Notes: a model not told the origin generated them from the letters alone. Positions 35,342 through 44,755 are shown, counted from the stretch's first letter. The stretch: 64,000 nucleotides of DNA from Qipengyuania marincola (GCF_029688625.1 NZ_JARULC010000002.1:496001-560000), one strand, 5' to 3'. Program-made: numbers and translations.

Positions 35342-36117
35342 TAACCGTCGCCATTGCCAATCAGAAGGGCGGGGTGGGCAAGACCACGACCGCGATCAAT
35401 ATCGCCACCGCCATGGCCGCTACCGGGTGGAAGACACTGCTCGTCGACCTCGACCCTCAGGGCAACGCGTCAACCGGGTTGGGCATCGCCAGTACCGAGC
35501 GTGAGAACAGCAGCTACGATCTCCTGCTCGACCAGCGCAACCTCTCCGAATGCGCCCTGCAAACCGATATTCCCGGCCTCGACATCGTGCCGGCCACTCA
35601 GGATCTCTCCGGTGCGGAAGTCGAACTCGTGTCGGTAGAGGGCCGGACGCATCGCCTTTCGAAAGCGCTGGGCAATCCAGGCGCAAATTACGATGTGTGC
35701 TTTGTCGATTGCCCGCCGTCGCTGGGGCTGCTGACGCTGAACGCCCTGTGCGCCGCCGATACATTGCTGGTGCCTTTGCAGTGCGAATTTTTCGCGCTTG
35801 AGGGGCTTAGCCAGCTTCTTCAGACCGTCGAACGCGTGCAACAGGGTTTCAACCCCGAACTCGGCATCGTCGGGGTCGTGCTGACCATGTTCGACCGGCG
35901 CAATCGCCTGACAGATCAGGTGGCCGACGACGTGCGCGACTGTCTCGGCCAGCTCGTCTTCGAAAACGTGATCCCGCGCAATGTTCGCCTGTCGGAGGCC
36001 CCCAGCCACGGGCTGCCCGCACTCATATATGACCACCAATGCCCCGGCAGCCGCGCTTACATCGGCCTTGCGCGCGAGCTGATCGGCCGCCTTCCCCAAG
36101 CCAGGAAAGCCGCATGA
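35338..36117 (+). CDS. parA: Chromosome partitioning ATPase ParA
   Basis: 259 residues from ATG 35338, which overlaps the rsmG stop; an ATG at 35323 would add five residues. The deviant Walker A is IANQKGGVGKTTTAINIATA, followed by LLVDLDPQGNASTGLG and VDCPPSLGLLTLNAL. It forms the DNA-bound gradient that pulls ParB-parS complexes. It overlaps parB by 4 bp. Confidence 0.97.
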   Translation: MITVAIANQKGGVGKTTTAINIATAMAATGWKTLLVDLDPQGNASTGLGIASTERENSSYDLLLDQRNLSECALQTDIPGLDIVPATQDLSGAEVELVSVEGRTHRLSKALGNPGANYDVCFVDCPPSLGLLTLNALCAADTLLVPLQCEFFALEGLSQLLQTVERVQQGFNPELGIVGVVLTMFDRRNRLTDQVADDVRDCLGQLVFENVIPRNVRLSEAPSHGLPALIYDHQCPGSRAYIGLARELIGRLPQARKAA

Positions 36118-37085
36118 GCGACGATATCCAGACCTCCCGCCCGATTGATCGTAAGAAAAAGCTCGGGAAGGGCCTCAACGCCTTGCTGGGCGAGACGCGC
36201 CGCGAAGAACCGCTGGTACGCCGCGAGATAACCGGAGAGGTGGGTTCGGACGATTCGACATCCACTGCTCCGCCGACAGGGGCAGACGGGCTCGCGTCGA
36301 TCCCCGTGGGGGAGATCGAACCGCTGCCCGGGCAGCCGCGCACGAATTTCCGGGACGAGGCCCTGGACGAACTTGCCTCCTCTATCGCCGCGCGCGGCGT
36401 GATTCAGCCGATTATCGTCCGGCGCCTCGGATCCGGCCGCTTCCAGCTGGTCGCCGGTGAGCGGCGCTGGCGCGCTGCGCAGCGCGCGCGATTGCACGAG
36501 ATTCCGGCGATCGTCCGAGAGCTCGACGACCGTGAGGTCATGGCTCTCGCGTTGATCGAGAATCTTCAACGTGAAGATCTCAATCCGATCGAAGAAGCGC
36601 GCGCCTATCAGAAGCTCGCCGACGACGAAGGGATGACGCAGGCGGAGATCGCAAAGCTGGTCGACAAGTCGCGCAGCCACGTGGCGAATTTTCAGCGCCT
36701 GCTCGCTTTGCCCGACAAGGTTCTCGCGCTCGTCTCCAGCGGAGCCCTGTCCATGGGTCATGCCCGTGCGCTCATTGGCAATGACGATGCGATACTCTTG
36801 GCCCAGCGCGCGGTAGAGGAAAATCTCTCCGTCCGCGAAATCGAAAAGCTGGTGCGTTCGCCCGCCAAGGGGGCGCCGCCGGTCGGCAAGCCTTCGAGAG
36901 CGACGCGGGGTCCAACGGACAATGCCGATATTGCCGCCGTCCAGGGGCATCTCGAGGAATTTCTCGGCATGCAGGTGCGCATCAAGACCGACGCATCGCC
37001 CAATACCGGCACAGTGACGATTCGTTATCGCACACTCGACCAGCTCGACCTGCTGTGTCAGCGGCTGACTGGCGGCGATATTTAA
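36114..37085 (+). CDS. parB: Chromosome partitioning protein ParB (CTPase)
   Basis: 323 residues. The N-terminal ParA-contacting tail (KLGKGLNALLGE) is followed by the CTP-binding domain with IAARGVIQPIIVRR and VAGERRWRAAQRA, the helix-turn-helix (MTQAEIAKLVDKSRSHVANFQRLLAL) that reads parS, and a C-terminal dimerization domain ending in LDQLDLLCQRLTGG. Two parS sites are within 3.4 kb upstream. The ATG at 36114 gives the usual N-terminus; longer frames run inside parA. Confidence 0.97.
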   Translation: MSDDIQTSRPIDRKKKLGKGLNALLGETRREEPLVRREITGEVGSDDSTSTAPPTGADGLASIPVGEIEPLPGQPRTNFRDEALDELASSIAARGVIQPIIVRRLGSGRFQLVAGERRWRAAQRARLHEIPAIVRELDDREVMALALIENLQREDLNPIEEARAYQKLADDEGMTQAEIAKLVDKSRSHVANFQRLLALPDKVLALVSSGALSMGHARALIGNDDAILLAQRAVEENLSVREIEKLVRSPAKGAPPVGKPSRATRGPTDNADIAAVQGHLEEFLGMQVRIKTDASPNTGTVTIRYRTLDQLDLLCQRLTGGDI

Positions 37086-37120
37086 CGTAAAATCAAAGCT
37101 TTACGGCGAAATTTGCTCGT

Positions 37121-37801
37121 TCAGTCGCGTGCCCTGACAGGCGTTCCGTCGCTATAGCGCGCCGCGCGTGGCTGCATCACCGTGACCGGCACGAGCATAT
37201 AGTCGCCGGTCGGGGAGGGCGTGCCCCGCAGGCCGCCGCTTTGGGCGCTCGCCAGATAGCCATCGAGATAGGCTTCACAGCGCGCAAGACTGTCATTTGC
37301 GGGACGATTTTCGTCATCGTCGGTATCGTCGACGGGAGGCGTAAGCCGCCTCGCGCATTCGGTCAGCCATGCGCTGCGATCGAATTGCACCACCCGGCCG
37401 CCCGCGGGGAGCACAGGCTCTTCACCTGCGCGATACACGTAGGTGTCCATCGAACGCGGACTGCCGGAGGATGCGCCCGTGTAAGCTACAGGCGCAGGGG
37501 TCGAACCAGAGGAAGCGTAGCGATCCGGTTCTACCGAATTCAGTGGTTGGACCACCGGACGTTGCACGAATGTCGGTGCGGTTCCGTCTTGGCGCGCCGG
37601 AATCACCCGCCTCGCGCCGGTTTCCGGCTCGTCGAGCTCGATTTCGATCTGCGGCACCGCATGTTCTGTGTCAGACATTTCCGACGCAGCGTATTCGGTG
37701 TCGTCGACCCGCTCGTCGGAACCGGATTGCGCCGAAACGTTGGCCGGAATCGCAGCAAGCGCGACAAACGGGAGGAGGTAGAGACGCAGTTTCATCGACA
37801 T
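37121..37801 (-). CDS. Exported hypothetical protein
   Basis: 226 residues with a signal peptide (KLRLYLLPFVALAAIPANVSA). After it comes an acidic, low-complexity part (about 28-120, rich in Asp, Glu, Thr, Ser, Pro), then a region with two Cys (WLTECARRLTP and LARCEAYLDGYL) that could pair in the periplasm, and YMLVPVTVMQPRAARYSDGTPV near the end. No family is recognised. It is transcribed alone, convergent to parB. Confidence 0.72.
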   Translation of the reverse strand: MSMKLRLYLLPFVALAAIPANVSAQSGSDERVDDTEYAASEMSDTEHAVPQIEIELDEPETGARRVIPARQDGTAPTFVQRPVVQPLNSVEPDRYASSGSTPAPVAYTGASSGSPRSMDTYVYRAGEEPVLPAGGRVVQFDRSAWLTECARRLTPPVDDTDDDENRPANDSLARCEAYLDGYLASAQSGGLRGTPSPTGDYMLVPVTVMQPRAARYSDGTPVRARD

Positions 37802-37903
37802 GGGCTCCCTGAACGGATCCGGGCGGGTTCTTCTGCCAGAATACCATCATTGTCGAAGGCGCCAAAACCGGCGCATTCAACTGTGCCCATTTGGGATGTT
37901 TTG

Positions 37904-38386
37904 CTAGATGCGCGCGGCCAGGATTTCGGCCAGTCGCTCGATCCCTGCGCGATCCTCCTCATCGAACCGCGCGAGGTTGGGGCTGTCGAGATCGATGACA
38001 GAAACCACCGATCCGTCCCGAATTACCGGCACCACAAGTTCCGAGCGGGTTTCGGCATCGCAGGCGATATGCCCCGGGAACTCGTGCACATCTTCCACCA
38101 GCTGCGTCTCGCCCCGCTCTGCAGCCACCCCGCACACACCGGTTCCCAAGGCGATGCGGATGCAGGCCGGCCGCCCGACGAACGGCCCAAGGACGAGCTC
38201 GCCCTCGACCATGCGATAAAAACCCGCCCAATTCAGATCGGGCAGGAAATCGCCCAGTAGGGCCGCGACATTGGCCATATTGGCGACCGCGTCGCTCTCC
38301 CCCTCGGTCAGCGCGTCGGCGGCGCTGACGAGTTGCTCGTAAATATCGGCCTTCGAGGCCTCTGCACCGGGGCGGAAATCATACAT
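37904..38386 (-). CDS. msrC: GAF-domain free methionine-(R)-sulfoxide reductase
   Basis: 160 residues from ATG 38386 (YDFRPGAEASKADIYEQL). The GAF fold of fRMsr is seen in NWAGFYRMVEGELVLGPFVGRPACIRIALGTGVCGVAA and HIACDAETRSELVVPVIRDGSVVSVIDLDSP; the three Cys (in PACI, GVCG and IACD) correspond to the redox cysteines of the family. It reduces free Met-R-sulfoxide in the cytosol using thioredoxin. An upstream GTG-type extension to 38428 is not conserved. Confidence 0.92.
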   Translation of the reverse strand: MYDFRPGAEASKADIYEQLVSAADALTEGESDAVANMANVAALLGDFLPDLNWAGFYRMVEGELVLGPFVGRPACIRIALGTGVCGVAAERGETQLVEDVHEFPGHIACDAETRSELVVPVIRDGSVVSVIDLDSPNLARFDEEDRAGIERLAEILAARI

Positions 38387-38464
38387 CGAGCTCGATCTAG
38401 TCGGCCATCGCGAAAGGGCAAGGCCCATTGCCCAGCGCGAGCGCCTCGCCTATTCGCTAAACTC

Positions 38465-39919
38465 ATGAGCCTCGCCAAGAAACTGGGCATCGCCCTCGTC
38501 ATCGTCCTTCTTCTCGTTGCAGCCGCGTTCTGGTTCCTGACGCGCGGCGATACCGCCAGCGTCGCATGGGACGAGGTGGTCGGCACCGATCCGCTTCTCG
38601 AAGAACCCGAGGCGGAGACAATTCCGACCGTCGCGATCGCCGAGCCGGTCGGTTGGGCCGCGGGTGAAGTTCCCGCCGCAGCCGAAGGGCTTGCCGTTTC
38701 TCGTTTTGCCGAAGGGCTGGAGCACCCCCGCACGCTTCAGGCCCTGCCCAATGGCGACATTCTCGTATCGCTGACTCGCGCTCCGGCGAAGGAGGGTTCT
38801 GGAGGTCTGGTGGGGTGGATTTCCGACCTGCTGATGGATCGCGCCGGTGCCGGGGGCGTCTCGCCCGATCAGGTGGTCCTGCTGCGCGATGCCGACGGCG
38901 ATGGCAGCGCGGAAATCCGGCAAGTGCTGCTCGAGGGGCTGGCTTCGCCTTCGGGTCTCGCCTGGAATGACGGGACGCTCTATGTTGCCAATCACGACGC
39001 GGTTCTCGCCTATCCCTACGAACTTGGCGCCTCGAGCGTGTCGGGCGAACCGCGCAAGATTACCGATCTTGCGCCCGCCGGCGGTCACTGGATGCGCAAT
39101 CTCGCGCTGAGCCCTGCGGGCGACAAGCTCTACGTGGCGGTCGGTTCCGACACGAATATTGCCGACAAGGGCATTGAGGCCGAGGAGGGGCGCGCGCTGA
39201 TCTGGGAGATCGACCTTGCGAGCGGCCGGCGCCGCGTGTTCGGTGGCGGGCTGCGGAATCCTAACGGGCTCGATTTCAATCCCTGGTCGGGCGAGCTGTG
39301 GACCACTGTGAACGAGCGAGACATGCTCGGTTCGGACCTTGTGCCCGATTATCTGACCAATGTGCCGGTCGGCGCGCAATACGGCTGGCCGTGGGTCTAT
39401 TTCGGCGACAATTTCGATCGCCGCGTCGAATACCCGATCCCCGCCTATATCAACTACGTCCGCACGCCCGAATATGCGCTCGGGCCGCATGTGGCGGCGC
39501 TTGGCTTCGTGTTCAGCGCGGAGGGAGCCCGCATGGGTGAGGATTTCGCCAGCGGCGCGTTTGTTGCGCGTCACGGCTCGTGGAACCGCAAGCCTCCGTC
39601 TGGCTATGACGTGGTCTATGTCGCGTTCGACGGCCGCGGCAATCCCACCGGCAAGCCGATCCCGGTGCTCGGAGGCTTCTTGCAGGATGACGGCACGACG
39701 CGCGGACGCCCGACCTGGGTCGAGTGGGCGCAGGACGGGGCTTTGCTGGTTAGCGACGACACGGCGGGGATCATCTGGCGCGTCATCGCACCGGGAGCTG
39801 AGCGGCAAGCCGGTATCGAGCGCGTGACGGGGGACCGCCTGCCAGCGCGGCGCGAATTGCGCGGGCAGCAAGCCACCTTCGGCGAGGACGATTACGCCCG
39901 GAGCGTCGCGCCCGAGTAA
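38465..39919 (+). CDS. PQQ-dependent sugar dehydrogenase / L-sorbosone dehydrogenase-like protein
   Basis: 484 residues from ATG 38465. One N-terminal TM (about 8-28, IALVIVLLLVAAAFWFL) anchors a periplasmic beta-propeller (about 75-460) with HPRTLQALPNGDILVSLT, NGLDFNPWSGELWTTVNERDMLG, YGWPWVYFGDN and HGSWNRKPPSGYDV, as in soluble glucose or sorbosone dehydrogenases. The family uses PQQ in some members; the substrate and cofactor are not proven here. A 20-bp palindrome begins exactly at its stop codon. Confidence 0.85.
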   Translation: MSLAKKLGIALVIVLLLVAAAFWFLTRGDTASVAWDEVVGTDPLLEEPEAETIPTVAIAEPVGWAAGEVPAAAEGLAVSRFAEGLEHPRTLQALPNGDILVSLTRAPAKEGSGGLVGWISDLLMDRAGAGGVSPDQVVLLRDADGDGSAEIRQVLLEGLASPSGLAWNDGTLYVANHDAVLAYPYELGASSVSGEPRKITDLAPAGGHWMRNLALSPAGDKLYVAVGSDTNIADKGIEAEEGRALIWEIDLASGRRRVFGGGLRNPNGLDFNPWSGELWTTVNERDMLGSDLVPDYLTNVPVGAQYGWPWVYFGDNFDRRVEYPIPAYINYVRTPEYALGPHVAALGFVFSAEGARMGEDFASGAFVARHGSWNRKPPSGYDVVYVAFDGRGNPTGKPIPVLGGFLQDDGTTRGRPTWVEWAQDGALLVSDDTAGIIWRVIAPGAERQAGIERVTGDRLPARRELRGQQATFGEDDYARSVAPE

Positions 39920-39936
39920 GTCGCGCGGCGCGACTT
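39917..39936. repeat. 20-bp palindromic repeat, copy 1, at a stop codon
   Basis: TAAGTCGCGCGGCGCGACTT starts with the TAA stop of the sugar dehydrogenase gene and is identical to the element at 53281-53300. AAGTCGCGC and GCGCGACTT are perfect inverted arms around one base. Here it is followed by CC, not by T's, and it lies between convergent genes, so it could be a terminator for either or a small dispersed repeat. Confidence 0.75.
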
Positions 39937-39937
39937 C

Positions 39938-41677
39938 CTATCCGAGGAGCTGCGCCGTCTCCAGCTCGTAGAGTCCGATCGATCCTGCGGTTGCCGAGCC
40001 TTTGAGCCCCGCAGCCTCGGGAACGATCCGGTCGAGGAAAAACCGCACCGTCGCCTTTTTCGTCGCAGCGAGCGAGGGGGAGGCTCCCGCCTCGATCGCC
40101 CGGGCCTGTCGCACAAGCTGCCATGCTGCGACGGCCACCGCCAGCATGGTGCAGAAAGGAACCGAGCCCGAGAGACGGTCGTCGAGGCTCGCCTCCTCGC
40201 GCATCCATCGCGCCACCGTCGCACAGTCGCCGGCAAGGGCGAACAGGTCCGGCTCGTCGGCGCAGTCGCGTGCGATGTCCTCGGTCAGGCCGATGACCGC
40301 CTGGCCGTCGTCCATGCCAAGCTTGCGCGTCACGAGGTCGGCGGCCTGGATGCCGTTGGTACCCTCGTAAATCGGGGCGATGCGCGAATCGCGCCAGTGC
40401 TGCGCCGCGCCGGTCTCTTCTACGAAGCCCATGCCGCCATGGACCTGCACGCCGAGGCTGGCGACTTCGATGCCAATATCGGTGCCCCAGGCCTTGATCA
40501 GAGGCGTCAGCACTTCGCCGCGGGCCTTGGCGGCCTCGTCGCCCAGAACACCGCGATCGACTTGTCCTGCAGTGTAATAGAGCAGGGCACGAGCGCCTTC
40601 CGTCAACGCCTTCATGCGCAGCAGCATGCGGCGCACGTCGGGATGCTCGACAATCGCCACCGGCGCGCGATCTGGCGATCCGGCGCGCGCGGACTGGATG
40701 CGATCGCGCGCGTAATCGAGGGCCTGCTGCGTCGCGCGCTCGCCGATCTGGACACCCTGGTTGCCGACATTGATGCGCGCGTTGTTCATCATCGTGAACA
40801 TTGCCGCGAGACCGCGGTTCTCGGCGCCAACCAGCTCGCCGACGCATTCGTCATTGTCGCCATAGCTCATGACACAGGTGGGCGAGGCATGGATGCCGAG
40901 CTTGTGTTCGAGGCTGACACAGCGGAGATCGTTGCGCGGTCCGAGCGAACCATCCGGTTTCACATGATACTTTGGTACGATGAACAGCGAGATACCGCGG
41001 CTGCCTTCCGGCGCATCGGGCAGGCGCGCAAGCACGAGGTGGATGATATTCTTCGACAGCTCGTGCTCACCCCAGGTGATGTAGATCTTCTGGCCCTTGA
41101 TCAGGTATTTGCCCGCGTGCTCGCCATCCTCGATCGGCGTGGCCGTGGTGCGGAGCGCGCCGACATCCGATCCCGCCTGCGGTTCAGTAAGATTCATCGT
41201 ACCCGACCACTCGCCGCTGACGAGCCTGGGGAGATATTTCTCCTGCATCTCGCGCGAGCCATGATGCTCGAGCGCCTCGATCGCCCCGACGCTCAGCATG
41301 GGGAGCAGATTGAACGCCATGTTGGCTGTGCCGAGATTCTCCAGCACGTTGCACGAGAGCGTGAAAGGCAGGCCCTGTCCGCCGAACTCGACCGGTCCCG
41401 AGATGGCATTCCAACCCTGCTCGACATAATGCTCGTAAGCTTGCGCAAAGCCGTCCGGCAAGCGCACAACGCCATTCTCCAGCTTGGCCCCTTCCAGATC
41501 ACCGGCGCGATTGAGCGGCGCCCATTCGCCGGCCGCAAACTGGCCAATGCCCTCGACGATGGCCTCGACCATATCCGGCTCGGCAGCGGCAAATCGTTCG
41601 GACTGGGCCAGCTCCTCGATCCCGGCATTGACGCGGATGGCGAGCAGCTGGTCCTGCGTGGGGGCGGTGTAAGTCAC
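39938..41677 (-). CDS. Acyl-CoA dehydrogenase, long form with C-terminal extension
   Basis: 579 residues from a GTG at 41677 preceded by AGAGGA at 6 nt. Flavoprotein landmarks: WSGTMNLTEPQAGSDVGALRT, KIYITWGEHE, GVQVHGGMGFVEETGAAQHWRD, and APIYEGTNGIQAADLVTRKL with the catalytic Glu. The extra C-terminal helical domain (about 460-579) is shared with large acyl-CoA dehydrogenases including the methylmercaptopropionyl-CoA enzyme DmdC, but the substrate cannot be told from sequence. An upstream ATG frame from 41773 adds an unrelated segment. Confidence 0.92.
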   Translation of the reverse strand: MTYTAPTQDQLLAIRVNAGIEELAQSERFAAAEPDMVEAIVEGIGQFAAGEWAPLNRAGDLEGAKLENGVVRLPDGFAQAYEHYVEQGWNAISGPVEFGGQGLPFTLSCNVLENLGTANMAFNLLPMLSVGAIEALEHHGSREMQEKYLPRLVSGEWSGTMNLTEPQAGSDVGALRTTATPIEDGEHAGKYLIKGQKIYITWGEHELSKNIIHLVLARLPDAPEGSRGISLFIVPKYHVKPDGSLGPRNDLRCVSLEHKLGIHASPTCVMSYGDNDECVGELVGAENRGLAAMFTMMNNARINVGNQGVQIGERATQQALDYARDRIQSARAGSPDRAPVAIVEHPDVRRMLLRMKALTEGARALLYYTAGQVDRGVLGDEAAKARGEVLTPLIKAWGTDIGIEVASLGVQVHGGMGFVEETGAAQHWRDSRIAPIYEGTNGIQAADLVTRKLGMDDGQAVIGLTEDIARDCADEPDLFALAGDCATVARWMREEASLDDRLSGSVPFCTMLAVAVAAWQLVRQARAIEAGASPSLAATKKATVRFFLDRIVPEAAGLKGSATAGSIGLYELETAQLLG

Positions 41678-41723
41678 GTGCAATCCTCTTGGCTTTCGTG
41701 CCCCCCAGATATAGCGGGCAGGC

Positions 41724-42659
41724 ATGGTCGGCAAATACGCTACGGAAACGCTTCGCGCGGATAATGGTGGCATCGAACGTGCGGCGCAGATCCTGCGCGG
41801 CGGCGGGCTGGTCGCAGTGCCGACCGAAACGGTCTACGGCCTTGCCGCCCGCGCCGACGATGATGAGGCCGTGGCGCGCATTTATGCCGCCAAAGGCCGG
41901 CCTAGCTTCAATCCGCTGATCGTCCATGTCGCCTCGCTCTCGGCGGCGGAACGCCTGGCCGTATTCTCAGAAGCGGCACGCGCGCTCGCCCGGCAATACT
42001 GGCCGGGTCCGCTCACGCTGGTCTTGTCGCGCCAGCGGGGCGCGGGGTTGGCCGCGGCGGTCACCGCGGGCCTCGACACTGTCGCTCTGCGTATGCCGAG
42101 CCATCCGGCAATGCGCGATCTGCTCGAATTCACCGGCCTGCCGCTTGCCGCGCCATCGGCAAATCGCAGCGGCTTTGTCAGCCCGACAAGCGCAGCGCAC
42201 GTCCTGGGCGCGCTCGACGGGCGAATCGACGCGGTGATCGACGGAGGGCCTTCAGAAGCGGGCATCGAATCGACCATCGTGGCCGTCGGCGAAGATGGGT
42301 CGCGTCGGGTCCTGCGCCCGGGACCGATCCTGCTCGAAGATATCGCTCGCCCGGATGCTGGCGGGCGAATCGAAGCGCCGGGCCAGCTTGCGAGCCACTA
42401 TTCCCCCGGCAAGCCTGTTCGCCTTGATGCGACAGAAGTTGCGCCAGACGACTTTGTGATCGGCTTCGGCGCGATGGAAGGCGACTGTACCCTGTCGGAA
42501 GCCGGCGACCTGGCGGAGGCTGCCGCGCGCCTCTACGCCTGCTTTCACCAGGGTGCGATCTCGGACAAGCCGCGCATCGCGGTCGCGCCGATCCCCGAGG
42601 AGGGCATCGGGATCGCGATCAACGACCGATTGCGTCGCGCGGCGACGCCGCCCGACTAA
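41724..42659 (+). CDS. L-threonylcarbamoyladenylate synthase (Sua5/YwlC type)
   Basis: 311 residues. The YrdC domain (about 15-200) shows ILRGGGLVAVPTETVYGLAARADDDEAVARIYAAKGRPSF in two halves of the family motif, LPLAAPSANRSGFVSPTSAAHV and IESTIVAVGE. The C-terminal Sua5 domain begins after LASHYSPGKPV. It makes threonylcarbamoyl-AMP for the t6A37 modification of tRNA. Its stop overlaps that of the convergent lipoprotein gene by 4 bp. Confidence 0.95.
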   Translation: MVGKYATETLRADNGGIERAAQILRGGGLVAVPTETVYGLAARADDDEAVARIYAAKGRPSFNPLIVHVASLSAAERLAVFSEAARALARQYWPGPLTLVLSRQRGAGLAAAVTAGLDTVALRMPSHPAMRDLLEFTGLPLAAPSANRSGFVSPTSAAHVLGALDGRIDAVIDGGPSEAGIESTIVAVGEDGSRRVLRPGPILLEDIARPDAGGRIEAPGQLASHYSPGKPVRLDATEVAPDDFVIGFGAMEGDCTLSEAGDLAEAAARLYACFHQGAISDKPRIAVAPIPEEGIGIAINDRLRRAATPPD

Positions 42660-42985
42660 TCCTTCGGTTCGACCGGGATGGTCGGGATGATCTGCTGGAT
42701 TTCCGCATAGGTGCCGCGCGCCTGGTCGCAGGCGCGCCGGCTGCCGTCGGTGCAGTCCTGCATTTGTCGGGCATATTCGCGCTCGAGCTTGGCGAGGCGC
42801 TCCTCACGCCGCCGAATTTCGCGGCCGCGCTTCTCGTCGGCTTCGGACTGGCTTGTTGTCGCTAGATCCACGCCCTTGCTCGCAATCTTGACCGGAGCAG
42901 TGACGACATCGAGGGCCGTCTTCGCGATGCATCCCGAGACGAACAGGCTGGCCGGTACTACGGCAATGAGGGCTAGGCGATGCAT
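42656..42985 (-). CDS. Small lipoprotein, unknown function
   Basis: 109 residues. Signal peptide with lipobox VSGC (Cys19), then IAKTALDVVTAPVKIASKGVDLA and a highly charged helix (about 48-85, EKRGREIRRREERLAKLERE) likely to form a coiled coil. DCTDGSRRACDQA provides two Cys. It resembles small cell-envelope lipoproteins frequent in sphingomonads but no function is known. Confidence 0.78.
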   Translation of the reverse strand: MHRLALIAVVPASLFVSGCIAKTALDVVTAPVKIASKGVDLATTSQSEADEKRGREIRRREERLAKLEREYARQMQDCTDGSRRACDQARGTYAEIQQIIPTIPVEPKD

Positions 42986-43039
42986 GACGAATCCTTTCGC
43001 GGCATCGCCTAGCCAAGATTGCGCTAACCGTCGATGAAC

Positions 43040-43879
43040 TCAGTTTCCGGCAGGGTCGGGGGCTTCCGGAGTTTCCGGCGCCCGAGGCGTATCGGGCGCG
43101 TCAGGCGCGGCCGGCGCGCCCGCGGTTTCGCGCCGCGGCGCAGTCTTGGAGCAGCTCAGCGTTCCCGAACCGACCTTGCTGGCGGCGCACTCCGCATTGC
43201 CGCGAACCACGACGTCGCCGGAGCCGACAATGCTGGCATCTACGCGGCCATCCGAGGCGAATTCCGCATCGCCCGATCCGGCAACCGACACCTCGGCCCT
43301 TTCCGCGCGAAGGCCTGCCATGCGGGCCGAGCCCGAGCCGGCGATGGTAAGCTCGAGCCGCTCGACCTCGCCCGTGGCTTCCAGATCGCCCGACCCGGCG
43401 ATTGTCGCTTCGAACCGCTCTGGACCGGCCTCGTCGATTTCAAGGGTACCCGAGCCCGCCACGGTCACATTTGCGCGCGATGCCACGCGTTGGGCGCGAA
43501 TCGTGCCCGAACCGGCCAGGGTCAGGTCCTCGGGATCGGGCATCGTGACGCGCACGGTCGCCACGCCCTTGCCGCTCCAGCTGTCCTTTTCGCGATGGAT
43601 GGCAAGCATGTCCTCGTCGAGCGCAAAGCGCAGCGCTTCGACCGCTTCGGGATCGCCCGATACGTCGATTTGAAGAGTGTTGCCGCTGGTCACCAGAACC
43701 TCGTCGGGTCCGGCGAGGACAAGCTTGGTCGGGGCGGCGCCGGTCATATCGAGTTCGGACAGGGGAACGCCTTCGCTGTCGCCGAACCGGATGTTCATGC
43801 CGTCGCAGCCCGACACCAGCGCCGCTGAGGCAAGCGCGGCAGCGGGCGCCAGCTGCTTGAGAATTGTCTGTATCATCAT
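43040..43879 (-). CDS. DUF2807 (head-GIN domain) lipoprotein
   Basis: 279 residues. Lipobox VSGC (Cys25). Residues about 60-245 form a right-handed beta-helix-like array with repeated AGSG turns (LAGSGTIRA, VAGSGTLEI, IAGSGDLEA, IAGSGSARM, VAGSGDAEF, VGSGDVVVR), the DUF2807 pattern. The last 30 residues are Pro/Ala/Asp-rich. Function unknown; probably an envelope adhesin or scaffold. Two adjacent ATGs (43879, 43876) follow AGGAG. Confidence 0.88.
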   Translation of the reverse strand: MMIQTILKQLAPAAALASAALVSGCDGMNIRFGDSEGVPLSELDMTGAAPTKLVLAGPDEVLVTSGNTLQIDVSGDPEAVEALRFALDEDMLAIHREKDSWSGKGVATVRVTMPDPEDLTLAGSGTIRAQRVASRANVTVAGSGTLEIDEAGPERFEATIAGSGDLEATGEVERLELTIAGSGSARMAGLRAERAEVSVAGSGDAEFASDGRVDASIVGSGDVVVRGNAECAASKVGSGTLSCSKTAPRRETAGAPAAPDAPDTPRAPETPEAPDPAGN

Positions 43880-43948
43880 TGCTCCTGATCTCCCGTGCAG
43901 TCCGTATTGGTGATGTAATACAGCGAGAGCCCGGGTTCAACCCGAAGC

Positions 43949-43980
43949 AAAAAGGCCGCCCCTTGCGGAGCGGCCTTTTC
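43949..43980 (-). terminator. Rho-independent terminator of carD
   Basis: On the minus strand GAAAAGGCCGC pairs with GCGGCCTTTTT around a 10-nt loop and ends in five T's, 27 bp after the carD stop. The arms are near perfect, and the A run on the other side could make it work in both directions. Confidence 0.88.
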
Positions 43981-44006
43981 ATCGAGCCGTTGTGGCGGTT
44001 TACCGG

Positions 44007-44540
44007 TCAGGCGTCTTCGGTGTTCTCGTAATACTGCGGCGCATGCTCGCGCAGCACGTCGAGGATCTTTTCCAGCGCAGTCGGCTCGTCGGTCTTCTCC
44101 ATCGCGGCCAGTTCGCGAGCGAGGCGGCTGGAGGCCGCTTCGAAGATCTGCCGTTCCGAATAGCTCTGCTCGGGCTGGTCGTCCGGGCGAAACAGGTCGC
44201 GGGTCACCTCGGCAATGAGGACGATTTCGCCAGAATTGATCTTGGCTTCATATTCCTGGGCACGGCGCGACCACATGGTGCGCTTGACCTTGGGCTTGCC
44301 CTTCAGGGTTTCCATCGCTTCCTTGAGCGTCTTGTCGCTCGACAGCTTGCGCATGCCGATCGATTCGACCTTGTTGACCGGAACGCGGAGCGTCATGCGC
44401 TCCTTCTCGAAGCGGAGTACATACAGATCGAGCTGCATGCCGGCGATTTCCTCGCTCTGCAGTTCGATGACACGGCCCACGCCGTGCTTGGGGTAAACAA
44501 CGTAATCGCCAACGTCGAAGGCATCAGCCTTGCTTGCCAT
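44007..44540 (-). CDS. carD: CarD-family transcriptional regulator
   Basis: 177 residues from ATG 44540, 8 nt after AAAGGA; an ATG at 44549 overlaps that site. The N-terminal Tudor-like RNAP-interacting domain is FDVGDYVVYPKHGVGRVIELQ through LRVPVNKVESIGMRKL; the C-terminal helical domain includes LKGKPKVKRTMWSRRAQEYEAKI, with the Trp that wedges the promoter bubble in this family. CarD stabilises open complexes, notably at rRNA promoters. It has its own promoter and terminator. Confidence 0.95.
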   Translation of the reverse strand: MASKADAFDVGDYVVYPKHGVGRVIELQSEEIAGMQLDLYVLRFEKERMTLRVPVNKVESIGMRKLSSDKTLKEAMETLKGKPKVKRTMWSRRAQEYEAKINSGEIVLIAEVTRDLFRPDDQPEQSYSERQIFEAASSRLARELAAMEKTDEPTALEKILDVLREHAPQYYENTEDA

Positions 44541-44707
44541 GCAATCCATCCTTTCGTGGGGCGCGACCGGGGTGGGGGAGCAACATCGCTACAAGCTCCT
44601 CGCATCCCGAAACGGAGTGCGACTCGGCCCTTGCGAAATGTTGCGGAAGGTGGCGTGCCCTTTCTTCTCTAGCACCTTACCGGGAGCAGGCCGGTAGAGT
44701 TGTTGCA

Positions 44708-44713
44708 TTATAT
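44708..44713 (-). promoter_or_regulatory. Likely -10 element upstream of carD
   Basis: Read on the minus strand, TATAAT occurs within TGCTATATAATGC, in an unusually AT-rich stretch for this genome, about 165 bp upstream of the carD start. A convincing -35 was not found, so the leader length and the promoter are tentative. Confidence 0.45.
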
Positions 44714-44755
44714 AGCACACAAAGCTGAATATTGCGAGTCGCTGTAACGAAGCGG

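Noticed and set aside
37086-37110. CGTAAA/TTTACG stem after parB, considered as a terminator
   Set aside because: Only 6 AT-rich pairs with no adequate T run; too weak to call.
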